Below, piece after piece: positions 34,963 to 47,744 of a stretch of 64,000 nt of DNA (the stretch's first letter is position 1; each line of letters begins with the position of its first letter). The position numbers and the translations under genes are program-made. The stretch is from contig JAKAXA010000008.1 of NCBI GenBank assembly GCA_021816775.1, positions 62,001 through 126,000 on the forward strand. The letters run 5' to 3'. The stretch is from Pseudomonadota bacterium. GTDB taxonomy: Bacteria > Pseudomonadota > Gammaproteobacteria > Steroidobacterales > Steroidobacteraceae. The notes below the pieces were generated by a model, which saw nothing but the letters and a program-made list of their open reading frames with translations, made no database searches and had not been told where the DNA came from.

Positions 34963-36396
34963 TTACAGGCGGATGCGCTGCCAGGCGCGCGAGCGCCAGC
35001 GCAGAAACAGCGACGCCCCGAGCAGCACCACGTAAATGATCACCGCGCTCCAGCCGCCGCGGGCGCCCCAGCCGAACTGCGGTAGAAAGTGAAACCAGCC
35101 CTGCCCCGGCGCGAACGTGAAGGCATGCGCGAGCGGCAGGAAGACGAGCCAGCACATCGGGAAAATCAGCGCCGCGGGCACCCGCACGTCCCCAGCCCCA
35201 CGCAGGCACATGCTGCTGCCGAGATTGAGGCCGTCGAAGAACTGGTACGCCGCCGCGAGCCACAGCAGCCCGATGCCGAGGCGCACCGCCGCCGCCGCGC
35301 TCGGGTCACGGGCCGCGGCGAACAGCGGCAGCAGCCAGGGACCGGCCGCGGCGAGCGCGAGGCCGATGCCGCCCATCACCAGTGCCGCGAGCAGGATCAC
35401 CCGCGTGCCCAGGCGCAGCGCCCAGGCCCGATCGCCGGCGCCGATGGACTGGCCGACGAGCGTCGCCGCGGCGGTGGCGATGCCGATCCCGGGCATGTAG
35501 GCCATGGAGGTGAGCACCGTGACCATCTGCGTCGCGGCGCCGGCCACCATGCCGTAGCGCACCTGCATCATCTGGAAGACGGAAAAGCCGAGGACATCCG
35601 CCGCCGGCATCAGCCCCATCGGAAAACCAAGACGGAGCTGGCGGCGCACGTGGTGCCACCGCGGCCGCCAGGTCAGATGCGAGTTGAAGGCAATGCGGAT
35701 CGGCGCGCGCAGAAACAGGGCGAAGCCGAGCAGGAAGCCCACCGCCTGCGCCACGTTGCTCGCCCAGGCCGATCCGGCCACCCCCCAGCCGAAGTGGAAG
35801 ATGAACAGCTCGTTGAAGATGCCGTTGGCGAGCGCCGCCGCCGCGGCCACCATGAAACTCACGCGCGTGCGGCCGATGCCGTTGAAGAAGCCCATCATCG
35901 CCCAGGCGGCCACCGCGAACGACGCGCCGCCGATGCGCGGCAGCCAGAACTGCCCGGCGAGCTCGGCGATGCGCGGCGCGAAGCCGAACGGCATGAGGAT
36001 CCAGCGCCCGGCGAGCCCCAGAGCGATGCACACCGGGGCGATCCACAGCGTCACCCACAGTGCCGTCCACGCAGCCTGCGCGGCCCGCCGGAAGCGGCGA
36101 GCGCCATGCGCGTGCGCGGCGAGCGTCTGCACCGCCATGCTGCAACCGCCCAGCACGAACAGCACCCCGAGAATCAGCCACTGCACCGCGCCGACGGCGG
36201 CGAGCGCCGCGGTGGAGATGTGCCCGATGAACCACATGTCGGTGAGATTGAGGACCACCTGCACCGCGCTGTTGGCCATCAGCGGCAGGGCCAGCGCCCA
36301 GACGGCGCGCAGATCGATGTGCGCGCGGCCGCCGGCGTCGAGGCGCTGCGCCGGCAGGCGCGGCGGATCTCGGGCCAGAGGGGGAGCGATATCCAT
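34963..36396 (-). CDS. MATE family efflux transporter
   Basis: A 477-residue inner-membrane protein with about twelve helices in two similar halves. The first helix region (VWALALPLMANSAVQVVLNLTDMWFIGHISTAALAAVG) is typical of MATE/NorM proteins, as are SMAVQTLAAHAHGA in the N-terminal half and GIGIATAAATLVGQSIGAGD in the second half. It exports cationic or neutral compounds in exchange for Na+ or H+; the substrate is unknown. An upstream in-frame ATG at 36432 exists but lacks a ribosome site. It is divergent from the ParB-like gene. Confidence 0.92.
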   Translation of the reverse strand: MDIAPPLARDPPRLPAQRLDAGGRAHIDLRAVWALALPLMANSAVQVVLNLTDMWFIGHISTAALAAVGAVQWLILGVLFVLGGCSMAVQTLAAHAHGARRFRRAAQAAWTALWVTLWIAPVCIALGLAGRWILMPFGFAPRIAELAGQFWLPRIGGASFAVAAWAMMGFFNGIGRTRVSFMVAAAAALANGIFNELFIFHFGWGVAGSAWASNVAQAVGFLLGFALFLRAPIRIAFNSHLTWRPRWHHVRRQLRLGFPMGLMPAADVLGFSVFQMMQVRYGMVAGAATQMVTVLTSMAYMPGIGIATAAATLVGQSIGAGDRAWALRLGTRVILLAALVMGGIGLALAAAGPWLLPLFAAARDPSAAAAVRLGIGLLWLAAAYQFFDGLNLGSSMCLRGAGDVRVPAALIFPMCWLVFLPLAHAFTFAPGQGWFHFLPQFGWGARGGWSAVIIYVVLLGASLFLRWRSRAWQRIRL

Positions 36397-36475
36397 GCCG
36401 GGGCTCGCTGGGGCGGGCGCGCATTTTGGCATAACACACTTTACGGGGCCGGCCGCGCGGTGCACCGTAGCGCCC

Positions 36476-37507
36476 ATGGCTGCTCGTCGGAAAACCGCGG
36501 CGCCGCGTGCCCGGGCGGCACGCCGCGCCAAACGCCCCGCCCGCCGCTCGCGGGGCACACTCGCGCCCGGGGCGCGCAAGCAGGGCCTCACGGCGGCCGA
36601 AACGGCGCTGACCCTGGAGAGCCCGGAGGTCGCCGCGCTGGTCAGCGAAGTGCGCGAGGCGGGGGGAGCGCCGCTCGGCGCTTACCGGGAGCCCCTGAAC
36701 GGCGGCCCCCTGCTGCTGGCCACCATGCCGCTCGCGGCGCTGCAGCCGACCCCGTTCCAGCGCGACCTGTCCCCGACCCACACGCAGCGTCTGGCGCAGC
36801 GCATCGCGGAGACGGGCGCGTTCCTGGATCCGCTGATCGTCGTGCGCGGCGAGGACGGACGGTTGTGGACGCCGAACGGCCGGCACCGGCTGGCGGCGGC
36901 CAAGGTGCTCGGCCTGCGCCAGATCACCGCGCTCATCTGTCCGGACCCCGCGCTCGCCTACCGCATCCTCGCCCTGAACACCGAGAAGGCGCACAACCTG
37001 CGCGATCGAAGCCTCGAGGTGATCCGCATGGCGCGCAGCCTGGCGCGCGAGCGCGGGCGGGCGAGCGAGCGCACCTGGGCCGAGCAGTTCGAGGCGCCCG
37101 AGCTGCTCACCCTCGGACTGCTGTACGAGGCCTCCGGGCGATTTGCCGGCGGCGCCTACAGCCCCTTCCTGCGCAAGGTGGACCGCTTCAGCGATCAGCC
37201 GCTCGCCAAGAGCCTGAGCCAGCGGCAGGATTACGCCGCACGGCTGCTCGGCATCGACGCCGAGGTCAAACGCATCGTCGCCGGCCTGCAGGAGCGCGGC
37301 TTCCGCTCCCCGTACCTGCGCAACTACGTCGTCGCCCGCATCAACCCGGTGCGCTGGCTGAAGCCGCGCAAGGCGAGCGACGCGCCGTTGATGCCCATGG
37401 GCCAGGCGCTGACGCGCATGGGCGCCGCCGCCCGCGCCTTCAAGCTCGAGTCGGTCTCGCACCGCGACCTGGCCTGGGTGGCCGTCGGAGCGGGCGCCGA
37501 GGAGTGA
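36476..37507 (+). CDS. ParB-like nuclease-domain protein, stand-alone
   Basis: A 343-residue protein. The first 40 residues are very basic (Arg/Lys/Ala), a likely nucleic-acid-binding tail. The ParB/sulfiredoxin-like domain is visible: LAALQPTPFQRDLSPTHTQRLAQRIAETGAFLDPLIVV, then WTPNGRHRLAAAKVLGLRQI. Beyond it lies a helical region (AHNLRDRSLEVIRMARSLARE, AEQFEAPELLTLGLLYEA) as in transcription- or plasmid-type ParB relatives. No parA lies next to it, and the window has no replication genes, so it is unlikely to be the chromosome-partition ParB. Function unknown. Confidence 0.85.
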   Translation: MAARRKTAAPRARAARRAKRPARRSRGTLAPGARKQGLTAAETALTLESPEVAALVSEVREAGGAPLGAYREPLNGGPLLLATMPLAALQPTPFQRDLSPTHTQRLAQRIAETGAFLDPLIVVRGEDGRLWTPNGRHRLAAAKVLGLRQITALICPDPALAYRILALNTEKAHNLRDRSLEVIRMARSLARERGRASERTWAEQFEAPELLTLGLLYEASGRFAGGAYSPFLRKVDRFSDQPLAKSLSQRQDYAARLLGIDAEVKRIVAGLQERGFRSPYLRNYVVARINPVRWLKPRKASDAPLMPMGQALTRMGAAARAFKLESVSHRDLAWVAVGAGAEE

Positions 37508-37515
37508 GCCCCTTG

Positions 37516-37529
37516 GGGCCGGGCGGCCC
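37516..37529. terminator. Short hairpin at a convergent junction
   Basis: GGGCC (37516-37520) pairs with GGCCC (37525-37529) around GGGC, between the ParB-like gene and the converging ABC transporter operon. The stem is GC-only with no T-run, and it overlaps the stop codon of the leftward gene by one base. Weak candidate. Confidence 0.25.
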
Positions 37530-39079
37530 TAGCGCAGGTGCGCCGCGTGCGCGAGCCACTCGGCCGCCTGGCGCGGGGAGCGTTTGTGCCGCGGGCGATC
37601 CACCCTGTAGTTGGCCCGGCGCATGAGCGCGATCGGGATGGCCCCGATCAGCGGCTCGAGCGCGCGGCGCAGGAGAGGATCGTGCGCCCGATGCGGGGAG
37701 AGCAGCAGCACCGCATCGTACGGGGGGATGACGTGCAGCGGATCCTGCAGCACCACCAGGTGATCGGCGCGGATGCGTCCGTCGCTCGAGAACGCCGCGA
37801 TGACATCGACCTCGCGGCTCATGAGCGCGTGGTACATGAAGGTCGGCTCATATTGACGCAGTGCGCGAAAGTGCAGCCCGTAGCGGCGCTCGAGCGCCTT
37901 CCAGACCGGGCGCGCGAAGAACTCCAGGTCGGCGCCGAGGGTGAGGTGCGGCGCGGCGCGGGCCAGTTGGGCGATGGTATGGATGTCGAGCGCGTCGGCC
38001 TCACCGCGCCGCATCGCCAGCACGTAGGCGTTCTCGTAGCCGAGGGCCCCCAGCAGCTCGACGCCGTAGCGCCGGCGAAGCGACGTGCGCAGCTCGCGCA
38101 GCATCCGCTGCCGCGAGGGCCTGCTGGTCCGGTGCAGGACGTCGTCCCACAGCGTACCGCTGTAATCGACGTACACGTCGAGTTCGTTGGCCGCGAGCGC
38201 CTGAAAGGCGAGGCTCGAGCCCAGGCCGGTGCGCTCGGTCACCGGATGGCCCGTGGCGCGGATGCGCCGCGCGATCAGCGAGGCGAGAATGTACTGCTCG
38301 GAGAAGTTCTTCGCCCCGACGACATAACCGCCGCGCGACTGCGCGTGCAGCGGCGCGGCGGCCGCCCCCACTCCCGCGAGCAGCACCGCAAGGCCCAGCC
38401 AGGCGAGCGCGGGGCGCCGCCGCGCCAGGCCGAACTCGATCAGCGCCAGCAGCTGATCGGTCGCGAGCGCCAGCGCCACCGCCGCGCCGCAGCCGAACAG
38501 CACCCACACCCAGTCCTCCATCTGCAGGCCGGTGAAGATGTAGTTGCCGAGACTGGTCTGCCCGACGGGCGTCGCGAGCGTCGCCGTGCCGATCACCCAG
38601 ACCGCCGAGGTGCGCACGCCGGCCATCAGCATCGGCGCGCTCAGCGGCAGCTCCACGCGCAGCAGGCGCTGGCGGCTCGTCATGCCGACGCCGCGGGCGG
38701 CCTGCAGGATCGCCGGCTCCAGGTTGAGGATGGCGGTGATGCCGTTGCGCAGGATCGGCAGGATCGAGTAGAGCGTCAGCGCCAGCAGCGAGGGCAGAAA
38801 TCCGAGCGCCGGGAGGCGCCATCCGAGCAGGCGATGGGTGAGCGCGGACAGGCCGAGCAGCAGCGGGTAGAAGAGCGCGAGCAGCGCGATGCCCGGCACC
38901 GTCTGGATGAGGCTCGCCGCCGCGAGCACCGGCCAGCGCACCTGCGCGCTGCGCCGCGCGGCGATCAGCAGCGGCAGGCTGAGCGCGATGCCGAGTGCGA
39001 GGGCCGCGGCGCTGAGCAGCACGTGATCACCCAGATACTGCGGCAGCAGGCGCAGCGCCGAGCGCAGGCGCGAGTTCAC
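37529..39079 (-). CDS. Betaine/choline-type ABC transporter, fused permease and binding protein
   Basis: A 516-residue fusion. Residues about 1-225 are a ProW/OpuCB-type permease with several helices and the EAA-like loop GVGMTSRQRLLRVELPLSAPMLMAG. After a hydrophobic segment around 225-245 comes an OpuAC-type substrate-binding domain: VVGAKNFSEQYILASLIARRI, RTGLGSSLAFQALAANELDVYVDYSGTLW, YGLHFRALRQYEPTFMYHALMSREVDV. This resembles the fused EgtU and choline/betaine/carnitine importers. The ligand cannot be assigned by eye; quaternary amines are most usual but ergothioneine is another known ligand. It starts at GTG in a GTGA overlap with its ATPase gene. Confidence 0.9.
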   Translation of the reverse strand: MNSRLRSALRLLPQYLGDHVLLSAAALALGIALSLPLLIAARRSAQVRWPVLAAASLIQTVPGIALLALFYPLLLGLSALTHRLLGWRLPALGFLPSLLALTLYSILPILRNGITAILNLEPAILQAARGVGMTSRQRLLRVELPLSAPMLMAGVRTSAVWVIGTATLATPVGQTSLGNYIFTGLQMEDWVWVLFGCGAAVALALATDQLLALIEFGLARRRPALAWLGLAVLLAGVGAAAAPLHAQSRGGYVVGAKNFSEQYILASLIARRIRATGHPVTERTGLGSSLAFQALAANELDVYVDYSGTLWDDVLHRTSRPSRQRMLRELRTSLRRRYGVELLGALGYENAYVLAMRRGEADALDIHTIAQLARAAPHLTLGADLEFFARPVWKALERRYGLHFRALRQYEPTFMYHALMSREVDVIAAFSSDGRIRADHLVVLQDPLHVIPPYDAVLLLSPHRAHDPLLRRALEPLIGAIPIALMRRANYRVDRPRHKRSPRQAAEWLAHAAHLR

Positions 39080-39846
39080 GCACTGCGCTCCTCGAGCAGG
39101 GCCCGCACGCGTGCCGCCTGCCGCCGCGGCATGTCCATCAGCGCGCGCACCGCCGGATCGTCATGACCGCAAAGCAGCGCGTGCGGCTCGCCGTCGGCGA
39201 CGATCCGCCCGTGGCGCATCACCACGATCCGCTCGGCGAGCAGCACCCCTTCGAGAATGTCGTGCGTCACCATGACGGTGGTGAGGCGCATGCTCTCGTG
39301 CAGCCGCCGGCACTCGCTGCCGAGCGCCTCGCGCGTCACCGGATCGAGCGCGCCGAAGGGCTCGTCCATCAGCAGGATGTTCGGCCGGGCCGCGAGCGCG
39401 CGCGCGATCCCGACCCGCTGGCGCTCACCTCCGGAGAGCTCGGCCGGCCGCCGTGTCAGGTACGCGCGGGGCAGCGACACCAGATCGATCAGCTCCTCGA
39501 CGCGCGCGCGAACGGCCTTCTCCGGCCAGCCGATCAGCCGCGGCGTGATGCCGATGTTCTCCGCGATGCTCGTGTGCGGAAACAGCCCGACGCCCTGGAA
39601 CACGTAGCCGATGCGCCGGCGCAGGCTGTGCGCCGGGGTCGCGTGCACCGGCTTGCCGTCGATGAACACCTCGCCGGCCTCGGGCTCGATCAGGCGATTG
39701 ATGGTCTTCAGCAGCGTGGTCTTGCCGGAGCCGGAGTCGCCGACCACGGCGAGAAAGGTTTCCGAGGGCACCTCGAGAGTGATGTCCCGGACCGCGTAGG
39801 TCGCGCCCCCGTCGAAGGACTTCGAGACGCCCTGCAGCGCGATCAC
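39076..39846 (-). CDS. Betaine/choline-type ABC transporter ATP-binding protein
   Basis: A 256-residue ATPase of the ProV/OpuCA/EgtV kind. Walker A is GDSGSGKT (36-43), the signature is LSGGERQRVGIARAL (137-151), Walker B is NILLMDEPFGALD with Asp161 and Glu162, and the switch histidine is in VTHD. It lacks the C-terminal CBS pair found in longer OpuCA proteins, so ionic-strength gating through CBS domains is not expected. It begins with GTG in a GTGA overlap with the methyltransferase gene and ends in a GTGA overlap with the permease gene, so the three proteins should be made together. Confidence 0.94.
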   Translation of the reverse strand: MIALQGVSKSFDGGATYAVRDITLEVPSETFLAVVGDSGSGKTTLLKTINRLIEPEAGEVFIDGKPVHATPAHSLRRRIGYVFQGVGLFPHTSIAENIGITPRLIGWPEKAVRARVEELIDLVSLPRAYLTRRPAELSGGERQRVGIARALAARPNILLMDEPFGALDPVTREALGSECRRLHESMRLTTVMVTHDILEGVLLAERIVVMRHGRIVADGEPHALLCGHDDPAVRALMDMPRRQAARVRALLEERSA

Positions 39847-40781
39847 GAGGGCACGCGCAACACCTGCGCGTCGGGGCCGCGCCCGACCCGCACGTAGCGC
39901 GTGCCGACGGTTCGATTGCGGCCGCTCACCACCGTCACGATCCTGCCGAGCGGCGCGGCGAGCGCGTCCTCGCGCGGCCGCGACACGAACAGCTCCGCCT
40001 GGAAGCGCCCCTCGGCCTCGAGGCCGTTGGTGTCGATGCCGAGCTTCTCGAGCGTCGCCAGGCAGTTGCCGAATTCCTCCAGGTCGCGGAATCGCCGCTG
40101 CACGAAGGTCGCGCCCGCAAGCTTCTCGGTCACCAGGCCCCGCTCGGCGAGCGCCGCGGCGATGGCGTCATAGGGAAACATGCGCAGCACGAATGACACG
40201 ACCCACGGCGGGCGCTCGGTCGCATTCAGGATGGCCGCGAACGTCCGCTCGGTGACATAACCCACGCATCCCGTCGAGAGCACGACGTCGGCGCGCCCCA
40301 GGCACTGGCGGTCCTCGGGGCGCGGCTCGCCGCTTTCTAGATTGGCGATCACGCCGGCCTCGAGCAGCCCGACCGAGACCGCATAGCGCACGGCGGGCGC
40401 CGAGACGTCCAGTCCGATGAAGCGCGCCGTGCCGATCTGCGGCCAGCTGCCGTAGTAGCTGCGATCGAGCCGTGCGAGCTGCTCGGGATCGACCGCCGCC
40501 ATGTCAGGATTGGCGTAACGCAGGCGCAGCCGGCGGAAGCTGAGCGGGAAGCGGTGCACGGCGGCGTTGATGCCGTATGAGCAGCCGACATCGAGCACGG
40601 TCGGCGGCCGGTCGAGGCGCTTCTCGCGCGCGCGCAGGATCTGGCGGATGATCGGATCGGCGACGTCCGGGATCATGTAATCGAGCGCGCCGAGCACCGA
40701 AAAATAGCCGCGCGGGTCCGGCCGATCGTAAATGTTGTCGAAGTTCGCCTTCGACGCGTTGAGCGTGGCGTACTGCTGCAT
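39843..40781 (-). CDS. Class I SAM-dependent methyltransferase
   Basis: A 312-residue protein. The ATG at 40781 follows AAGGAG at ideal spacing; the frame is open further upstream without support. It opens MQQYATLNASKANFDNIYDR and has motif I TVLDVGCSYGINAAV, followed by FIGLDVSAPAVRYAVSVGL and an acidic ADVVLSTGCVGYV strand. The C-terminal third (VSFVLRMFPYDAIAAALAERGL) completes the Rossmann fold. The substrate is unknown. Tight coupling with a quaternary-amine-type importer makes an N-methylated or sulfur-containing small molecule a fair guess but no more. A palindromic site and AT-rich promoter-like DNA lie about 100 bases upstream. Confidence 0.82.
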   Translation of the reverse strand: MQQYATLNASKANFDNIYDRPDPRGYFSVLGALDYMIPDVADPIIRQILRAREKRLDRPPTVLDVGCSYGINAAVHRFPLSFRRLRLRYANPDMAAVDPEQLARLDRSYYGSWPQIGTARFIGLDVSAPAVRYAVSVGLLEAGVIANLESGEPRPEDRQCLGRADVVLSTGCVGYVTERTFAAILNATERPPWVVSFVLRMFPYDAIAAALAERGLVTEKLAGATFVQRRFRDLEEFGNCLATLEKLGIDTNGLEAEGRFQAELFVSRPREDALAAPLGRIVTVVSGRNRTVGTRYVRVGRGPDAQVLRVPS

Positions 40782-40877
40782 GCGGGTCTCCTTGAGAGCG
40801 ACCGTGCGGCGCCGTCGCCGGTCGTTTGTCTGGTTGCGCAACGGCCGCTCCTTCTGGCCGCCCGAGACCGTATGATA

Positions 40878-40897
40878 ATATATTTGTCCGAATATAT
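40878..40897. promoter_or_regulatory. Inverted repeat, probable MarR-type operator
   Basis: ATATATT (40878-40884) and AATATAT (40891-40897) are perfect inverted copies separated by 6 bases. The site sits in the only AT-rich part of the 163-base gap between the MarR-type gene and the methyltransferase operon, and overlaps TATATT-like -10 sequences on the minus strand. Size and place fit an operator for the adjacent MarR regulator. Confidence 0.5.
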
Positions 40898-40944
40898 GAG
40901 GATATAGAGCCGCGCGCGCGAGCGCAACCCGGAGCGCGGCGGAG

Positions 40945-41487
40945 TTATTCGCCGAGGAGAATCTCGCCGGCGGCCGCAGGTGCCGCCTGACGCATCGCCC
41001 CGAGCAGAACCGCGAGGCTGTGGGCGAGCTTGTTGAGGTCGCGCGCGCCGATCCGGCGCAGCGCATCGACCAGCAGGCCGCTGCACGGCTGCGGCGAGTG
41101 CGCCAGCAGCCGCGCCCCTTCGGGCGTGACGTGCAGATGCACCACGCGCTGATCGCGGTGGTCGCGCGAGCGGCGGATCAGGTGCCGCTCGGCCAGCGCG
41201 TTGATGAGGTTGCTCGCGGTCGTCTGGTGCAGTGCAAGGCGGCGGGCAAGCGCATTGACGGTGATGCCGGCGGCGTGCGCGACTTCATCGAGCGCCCACA
41301 GCTGCGAGCCGGAGATGCCGGTGGCGCGCCTGACGCGCGCGTCGTGCCGCCGGGCCGAGCCGACCACCGTGCGCAGATCCTGCAGCGTGTGCAATTCGAT
41401 CGCGGCACGGCGGGCGCCGGCTGCGGGCGCGCGCGGTGCGGCGTTCAGGCGGGGGCGGACTGGCAATGGCGTGACCCAACTTCGCAC
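40945..41487 (-). CDS. MarR family transcriptional regulator
   Basis: A protein of about 180 residues. The winged helix-turn-helix core is clear: SGSQLWALDEVAHAAGITVNALARRLALHQTTASNLINALAERHLIRR, then DHRDQRVVHLHVTPEGARLL for the wing. The flanking helices would form the dimer interface. The start is unsure: the GTG at 41487 is proposed because there is no internal Met near the N-terminus; a TTG at 41514 also fits, and neither has a good ribosome site. It stands upstream of the methyltransferase/ABC operon on the same strand and most likely controls it through the inverted repeat at 40878-40897. Confidence 0.85.
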   Translation of the reverse strand: MRSWVTPLPVRPRLNAAPRAPAAGARRAAIELHTLQDLRTVVGSARRHDARVRRATGISGSQLWALDEVAHAAGITVNALARRLALHQTTASNLINALAERHLIRRSRDHRDQRVVHLHVTPEGARLLAHSPQPCSGLLVDALRRIGARDLNKLAHSLAVLLGAMRQAAPAAAGEILLGE

Positions 41488-41585
41488 GGCGCAACGCGCG
41501 CCCGATGCGCACAAGGGTAGCCGGACGGCGCGCGGTGCACAACGCGCCGCGCGCGGGGGTTTGCGGATTGCGATAATCTTGCGCC

Positions 41586-42683
41586 GTGAAACATCTGCAT
41601 CTGCTCATTCTGCTGCCCATTCTGCGCAGCGCGCCGCTCGATCTGCTGCAGGGCACCGGCGCGGCGATCGTGCTGCTCGGCGCGGCGCTGCTCGCGCGGC
41701 GCATCGCGGGCCACTACTACCGGCGCGCCCGGGAGGCGGGCCGCCCCGAGCTGATGGAGCTGCCGCTCGATCTGGCGCGGCGCACCAAGGCGGTGTTCCT
41801 CGCGGCCGCGGCGGTGTTTGTCGGCCTGCAGTTCCTGCATCTGCCGCCGCGCGGGCGCGAGCTCATCGACTCGGCGCTCACCCTGGTGTCGTTCTGGCAG
41901 GTCGGGGTATGGGCGAGCGTGGCGGTGAGCTGGTGGCTCGAGCACAACCGCCAGATCCGTCATGCCGGGGATCGCGTCGCGGCGAGCTCCTTTGCGGTGA
42001 TCGGCTTCATCGCCAAGGCGCTCGTGTGGGTGCTGATCGTGCTGATGGCGCTCGAGAACCTGGGCGTGAACATCACGACCCTGGTAGCGGGCCTCGGCGT
42101 CGGCGGCATCGCGGTGGCACTGGCGCTGCAGAGCATTCTCGGGGATCTGTTCGCCTCGCTCTCGATCACATTCGATCAACCGTTCTTCGTCGGCGACTTC
42201 GTCGCGGTGGATGCCTTCTCCGGCACGGTCGAGCACATCGGCATCAAGAGCACTCGCCTGCGCAGCATCAGCGGCGAGCAGATCATCCTGGCGAATGCCG
42301 ATCTGCTGAAGACCCGCCTGCGCAACTACGGGCGCATGACCGAGCGGCGGGTGCTGTTCACCGTCGGGGTGACCTACGAGACGCCGGTGGAGCAGATCGA
42401 GCAGATCCCCGCCATCGTGCGGGGCATCATCGAGGCGATCCCGGACACCCGCTTCGACCGCAGCCACTTCAGCGCGCACGGCGCCGTCTCGCTCGATTTC
42501 GAGACGGTGTACTACGTCCTCATCGCGGACTATGCCCGCCACATGGACATCCAGCAGGAGATTCACCTGAAGCTGCACCGCGAGTTCGCCCGGCGGGGGA
42601 TCGAGTTCGCCTACCCGACGCAGCGGCTGCTCCTGGAGCGGGCCGGTGCGGCGCGGCCCGGGCCGTCCCCGGCGGGTGCCTAG
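41586..42683 (+). CDS. Small-conductance mechanosensitive channel (MscS family)
   Basis: A 365-residue membrane protein with about four to five helices. The pore helix and the following beta domain match MscS: LVAGLGVGGIAVALALQSILGDLFASLSITFDQPFFVGDFV, then GTVEHIGIKSTRLRSISGEQIILANADLL and the C-terminal PYPTQ-like FAYPTQRLLL. It releases solutes at hypo-osmotic shock. The GTG start at 41586 has a poor ribosome site. It is divergent from the MarR-type gene; with Kdp and a betaine-type importer nearby, this part of the chromosome is rich in osmotic-balance functions. Confidence 0.92.
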   Translation: MKHLHLLILLPILRSAPLDLLQGTGAAIVLLGAALLARRIAGHYYRRAREAGRPELMELPLDLARRTKAVFLAAAAVFVGLQFLHLPPRGRELIDSALTLVSFWQVGVWASVAVSWWLEHNRQIRHAGDRVAASSFAVIGFIAKALVWVLIVLMALENLGVNITTLVAGLGVGGIAVALALQSILGDLFASLSITFDQPFFVGDFVAVDAFSGTVEHIGIKSTRLRSISGEQIILANADLLKTRLRNYGRMTERRVLFTVGVTYETPVEQIEQIPAIVRGIIEAIPDTRFDRSHFSAHGAVSLDFETVYYVLIADYARHMDIQQEIHLKLHREFARRGIEFAYPTQRLLLERAGAARPGPSPAGA

Positions 42684-42729
42684 CGCCGCACCGATTAAAT
42701 TTTTCTGAATCCCCCGAAAACCGCCCCGC

Positions 42730-42787
42730 CGGCATTGACCCGTCGGCGCAGACGGATATGATCGGGGTCATATCGGCGGCATTGACC
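42730..42787. repeat. Pair of 11-base direct repeats flanking an inverted repeat
   Basis: CGGCATTGACC occurs at 42730-42740 and again at 42777-42787, 47 bases apart start to start, one on each side of the inverted repeat at 42755-42774. The symmetric grouping upstream of gltB suggests a regulator-binding array. Confidence 0.5.
42755..42774. promoter_or_regulatory. Inverted repeat upstream of gltB
   Basis: GATATGA (42755-42761) and TCATATC (42768-42774) are perfect inverted copies with a 6-base spacer TCGGGG. It lies about 300 bases before the gltB start and is bracketed by the direct repeats. Likely an operator for a dimeric regulator; the regulator is unknown. Confidence 0.45.
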
Positions 42788-43069
42788 GCTTCCGCCGCCC
42801 GGCTCCCATCGAGTGAGAGCGACAGGGCGCGGCGCGATCCGCCTCATTCAACTTGAGTCATGCGGGAGCCACCGGCGGCTGCCACCGGTGCCAGGGAGCG
42901 CGCGCAACCGCAAGCGTTGCCCAGCAGCTCGCCATGCCGGCGGGCGGCCGGCGCGGCGGGCCCGGCCCGCCGCGCGGACCGTCCTGCCGTCGGGGCGGGC
43001 GATGGGACACTCCGGCGAGAGGCCGTTTCGGGCGGCTTTGGCCGGATCCACCAACCAATGAGGCCGATC

Positions 43070-47725
<4,656 letters not shown>

Positions 47726-47744
47726 CAGCCATACCGAGTAACCG

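Larger units (their letters stand above)
42684..43069. other. Upstream region of gltB with inverted and direct repeats
   Basis: This gap of 386 bases precedes gltB. It begins with AT-rich sequence after the MscS stop (ATTAAATTTTTCTG), then holds an inverted repeat flanked by direct repeats (listed separately). Further right is a GC-rich part with GCCACCGG repeated twice near 42868-42890. It is open in several frames but the peptides lack motifs. It probably contains the gltBD promoter and a long 5-prime leader. Confidence 0.5.

Noticed and set aside
33371-35263. Extension of the AGE-family gene to a 630-residue protein
   Set aside because: The added 250 N-terminal residues are Arg/Gly/Ala-rich and match nothing, while the AGE fold begins just after the ATG at 34513.
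40782-41066. Upstream extension of the methyltransferase
   Set aside because: The extension covers the operator-like repeat and AT-rich promoter-like DNA, and a very good AAGGAG site precedes the ATG at 40781.
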